A stretch of 64,000 nt of DNA from Saprolegnia diclina VS20 (taxonomy: Eukaryota > Oomycota > Saprolegniomycetes > Saprolegniales > Saprolegniaceae). Position numbers and translations under genes: made by a program. The DNA is taken from the NCBI RefSeq assembly GCF_000281045.1, contig NW_008246071.1, positions 457,518 through 521,517 of the forward strand, written 5' to 3'. Under the pieces are notes generated by a model. That model was given only the letters and a program-made list of their open reading frames with translations, did no database searches and was not told where the DNA came from. Positions 60,915-64,000 of this stretch are shown here, piece by piece (position 1 is the stretch's first letter; each line of letters starts with the position of its first letter).

Positions 60915-63300
60915 CTACTTGGTAATAATGGGCGTAAACATGGAGAAGGGCTCTTCTTCCTCGTCGGCCACGTCGTGGCGTCCGTTCACGCGCTGCACCT
61001 GGCGCGGCGCAACGACGCTCGGCGTCGTCGGCTCGAGAATGATCTCGCTTGCATACGACGCCGACGGCGGCGATGCTTCGTACTGCATGCGGTGCACCTC
61101 GTGCTCGGCGTCCACGGCCGCGACCGCATCGGGCATTGTCGTCGCGTAGCGTTCGCGGAGGCAGTTGCTGCGCGGGTCAAAGGCCAGCGGAATGGACCCG
61201 AGCGTACCATCGAACCGGTTCTTGCGAATGTCGAGCTTCATCTCGCCCTTGATGCGCTGTAGAATGAGCACGTTGTCGGCCTCCTGCGTCGCCTTGGCCG
61301 TGCCAAAGACGGACGAGAGACTCAAGTCGGTATCGTCTTGCTCCTTGCGCGGGTGCACGACGAGGGTTATGTGCACGTTTTTGGCTGACGCAAACTTGCG
61401 AAACTAGGAATGTATCAATGTATCAGTAAAAATACGCAGAAGAAAAATATAAAAAATGAAACATCACCTTGTCGAGCGCTGCGTCTTGGCGCTCGAATTT
61501 GTCGTACCCGCGGCCTTGCCCCGACATCATAAACTGAATGTTGTCGAGGAGGATGTGCTGCACGTCGTACGCGTACACGGCGTACTCCATCGCGTCAAGG
61601 ACCTCGTCCACATCCGTCGAGCCAAAGAAGCGTAAAAAGTACATGGGCAGCTGCTCGAACGCGTCCGCCGTCTTTTCAAAGAGCGGCAGGTTGCAAGCAA
61701 GGGGCTCGCCCGCCATCTGCGTGAGCATCTTGTGCACGAGGCGCGTGTTCTTAATCTCAAACGAGCCCCAGAGCGTACTCACCCCCTGTGCGCACCTACA
61801 TCATCACCACAGTCAGCGGTATCTTTGTGGCGTAAGACTACCAGTCGATCGATAGCTGGCTGAGCAGCGTCGTCTTGCCACAACCGGTTGGGCCCGTGAG
61901 CACAGTGACTTCGCCGTTCCGGAAACCCTTCATGTACGAGTTGAGGGCCGGGAGCGTCCGCGACTGCACACCACTCGCACGCAGTGGGTTCAAGAGCTCT
62001 TCGAGCACCTAGGACAGAAATGGCCGTAGGAATAGCATGAGACGCAGGGTATATTACGTCGCGCCGGAGTTGATCAAAAGTTGCGATCTGCGCATGCGGC
62101 TTGCGCTCGGCCTTGTCGATCGCCGACTGGAGGTTCATCTCCGAGAGGAGCGCGTCGTTGGCGTCTTTCGCTTGGGACCGCACAATGTACGTACGCTGGA
62201 CGCCGAGCTTGAGCGCAAACTTCTCGACGCTGTCTTGGCCGTGCACATCGCTGTCCATCCAGAGGTAGATCGTGTTGAAGCGCTCGAGGAGGGGCAACAC
62301 GGCCGGGGGCAGCGACCGGCACCCGTTCGGGAGAGAGACCGCCGGGAGCCCCGTGGCTTGGTGCACGGCCATCGCGTCAAACTCGCCCTCCGTGAGGACG
62401 ATCGAGGTCGCAGCCGTAGGCACCGTGTTCCACCCAAAGAGGCCCCACGACCCGCCTTTCGGTACGAGCCGCTGCTTGGATTTGTCGTCGATGGCACGCA
62501 CTTTGAGGCGCACGACGTTGAACCGGTTGGCGTCACCAGCCACCGCAGTCGTGTCGGCCTCGACGCCCATGAGCGAGAGATCCGAGTCGCGGGCCATCCA
62601 AGGAAACGTAGCGCACCACTTGTGCGACTGCGTCTCGCCGTCGTAGAAGGGCTGCTCGATCGCACCGACGCAGTACTTTTTGAGCACCTCGGGCGACAAG
62701 CCGCGCGTGCTCGTGAGGTAGTCGAGGACGTGCTTGCAGTCGTCGTCGTCGTGCAAGTTGCGCTGAAGCGCGATCGACTTAGCGTTGTCGAGCACTGAGA
62801 TGACCTTGGGCTCGTCATCGGTGTAGCGCGCCGAGTCGGCGTAGCCCATCGCGGCTGGCACAACATCGTTGCCACCGAGCTACGCATTGCGTGTGGTTTT
62901 GGCCGTGGGATCACGCCAAGATGCATACCTTTTGGCGAAAGGCAAACCAGCTGCCGCTCGCGCCGCAGCGGTGGCAGAGGTACACGCCATTGGTCTTGGC
63001 GACGTAGAGCTTGAAGAGGTTGTCTGGTCGGCCCTTGGTCGCATGGCAGAACGGGCAGTCGCGCACAATGTAGTGCGTCGGCGTCTCCTTGAGTGCGAGG
63101 CCCTTCCGACGCAAGAAGTCGTCGATGACCGTGTGATCGTCCATCTCGTAGTATTTGGAGACAAAAGTCTTGGCGCTCGGCGCGCTGAGGTGGCGCTGAG
63201 AAGACGCGCAGAAGGGTCCGTGGCCAGCGAGGCGCATGGGCGAGTACCGCTGGAGCAGGCCTGCGCGGAGGAGGCGCGTCGTCGAGAGCACGCGGCGCAT
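60915..63300 (-). CDS. TWNK: Twinkle-type mitochondrial DNA primase-helicase (T7 gp4-like)
   Basis: Multi-exon minus-strand gene. The start [20 protein letters not shown] is Arg-rich and lacks acids, a mitochondrial targeting sequence. Domains in order: zinc-binding domain with CPFCHATKG and [12 protein letters not shown] (C-x2-C twice); TOPRIM primase with [17 protein letters not shown] and [12 protein letters not shown] (acidic residues intact); linker; RecA-type helicase with [20 protein letters not shown] (Walker A), [31 protein letters not shown] (Walker B), [11 protein letters not shown] and the [19 protein letters not shown] block. The C-terminus is acidic and ends [10 protein letters not shown]. 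It should unwind, and probably prime, mitochondrial DNA. One clear intron lies near 62880-62930. The upstream region holds several CCAAT boxes. Confidence 0.9.
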
Positions 63301-63709
63301 GCTGCTGGCCGGTCTGGAATTCTTTTTTTGACCAATGAAATTGAGGAATTTTGTCCAATCAGAGCGAGGTTGAACTTGGGTTTCGATTGGCGCCAACAAG
63401 TTGGATCGATGCGGTAGGGAGCGGACGAGGGCCGCTTGTAGAAGGGACCAATGCGCGAGATGAGCTTTTCTGTCGGAGACAACGTCACCGTCATACTGTT
63501 GATGCTATAAAACCAGCTCCGGACCGAAACGACCAATCGGTGCGGATGTCAAATGTGATAAGGTTGGTTGGGCGAACGAGGTGAATGGACAAGGTTTTTT
63601 TATTCAGGCATGCAGTTATTCAATATAGCTAGCTATACGAAGCGGACAGGATTCTTATAAAGGTTGTGCCATAGCCACTGTGGGTATTTTGGTGACGCTG
63701 CAGGCGAAT
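63301..63709. promoter_or_regulatory. CCAAT-rich promoter region of the Twinkle-type gene
   Basis: Five or more CCAAT/ATTGG pentamers lie within 250 bp upstream of the ATG (GACCAATGAAATTG near 63331, GTCCAATCAGAGC near 63353, CGATTGGCGCC near 63384, GGGACCAATGCG near 63447, CGACCAATCGG near 63530). The distal part is AT-rich and holds the 3' flank of the next minus-strand gene. Confidence 0.5.
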
Positions 63710-64000
63710 TCACACGGACAACAAAGCCCGCGTTGGGTAGTCGGGGGCACGCGTGGGGTAAGGAAGCGGGGGCTGCGTTGGGTACGGTGGCACCGGCGTG
63801 GCTGTCGTTGGGGCAGGAGTCGCCGTAGTGGGTTGAGGAGTTACGGTTGTCGGCACGGGAGTCACTGTAGTCGGCACGGGCGTCACCGTAGTGGGTCGTG
63901 GAGTCACAGTGGTTGGCTGCGGTGTCACCGTCGTCGGCACAGGTGTCGCCGTAGTCGGCTGCGGTGTCACTGTCGTTGGGGCAGGCGTCACTGTCGTTGG
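63710..64000 (-). CDS. mucin-like Thr/Pro repeat protein, second copy (5' part outside window)
   Basis: The minus-strand frame enters from the right edge and reads TTVTPxP heptapeptides, then the tail VPPYPTQPPLPYPTRAPDYPTRALLSV. This is the same repeat and the same tail as the gene at 52363, with a few substitutions and a C-terminus five residues longer (LLSV end). It lies 9 kb away and in inverted orientation, so a local inverted duplication or a dispersed family is implied. The signal peptide and Cys modules cannot be seen here. Confidence 0.75.
   Translation of the reverse strand, partial: PTTVTPAPTTVTPQPTTATPVPTTVTPQPTTVTPRPTTVTPVPTTVTPVPTTVTPQPTTATPAPTTATPVPPYPTQPPLPYPTRAPDYPTRALLSV

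Overview
This window is nuclear DNA of an oomycete, most likely a member of the Saprolegniales. The evidence is GC-rich, densely packed genes with very short GT-AG introns (mostly 40-60 bp), an elicitin-like secreted protein, an oomycete-type bZIP factor whose invariant basic-region Asn is replaced by Val, a FYVE fusion protein, and a squalene synthase. Sterol synthesis is retained in Saprolegniales and lost in Phytophthora and its relatives. Genus and species cannot be fixed from the sequence. No bacterial, plasmid or phage features are present.

Layout. 0-3 kb: the 3' end of a BEACH-WD40 gene that runs in frame into an ELMO domain. 3-8 kb: a PIH1-domain dynein-assembly/R2TP factor, an unknown protein, and a membrane-anchored protein made only of beta-galactosidase-type C-terminal sandwich domains. 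8-17 kb (minus strand): an RBM5/RBM10-type splicing factor (14 exons), a UBL-UBA shuttle protein and condensin II subunit D3. 17-26 kb: two tandem coiled-coil/SPRY paralogues and a large Sfi1-like Trp-repeat centrin-binding protein. 26-36 kb: a coiled-coil protein, a TPR/cyclic-nucleotide-binding protein, a selenophosphate synthetase that itself carries an in-frame UGA, and the ERAD E3 ligase HRD1. 36-38 kb: an AT-rich gene-poor island with a 38-bp perfect palindrome. 38-43 kb: a PH/SnoaL-like protein, phosphoglycerate kinase and the elicitin-like protein. 43-52 kb: MSH5, a securin-like KEN/D-box protein, squalene synthase and a FYVE-TBC protein. 52-64 kb: a mucin-like Thr/Pro repeat protein, two almost identical head-to-head GST genes on a 794-bp inverted repeat, a bZIP factor, a small secreted membrane protein, MND1, a Twinkle-type mitochondrial primase-helicase, and the 3' end of a second mucin-like gene.

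The genes do not form one pathway. There is a notable share of chromosome and meiosis functions (NCAPD3, SFI1-like, MSH5, MND1, securin-like). Neighbouring genes are often convergent with gaps of only 30-210 bp, or divergent across CCAAT-rich intergenic DNA.

Most interesting items: (1) SelD as a probable selenoprotein (Sec54) with a SECIS-like hairpin in the short 3' gap; (2) a palindromic TATCCGGATA-type element about 15-27 nt upstream of the start codon of four unrelated genes; (3) the BEACH-WD40-ELMO fusion; (4) the 794-bp inverted GST duplication ending exactly at the stop codons; (5) a non-catalytic, membrane-tethered beta-galactosidase-like protein; (6) a securin candidate; (7) splice donors that favour GTAC over GTAAG.
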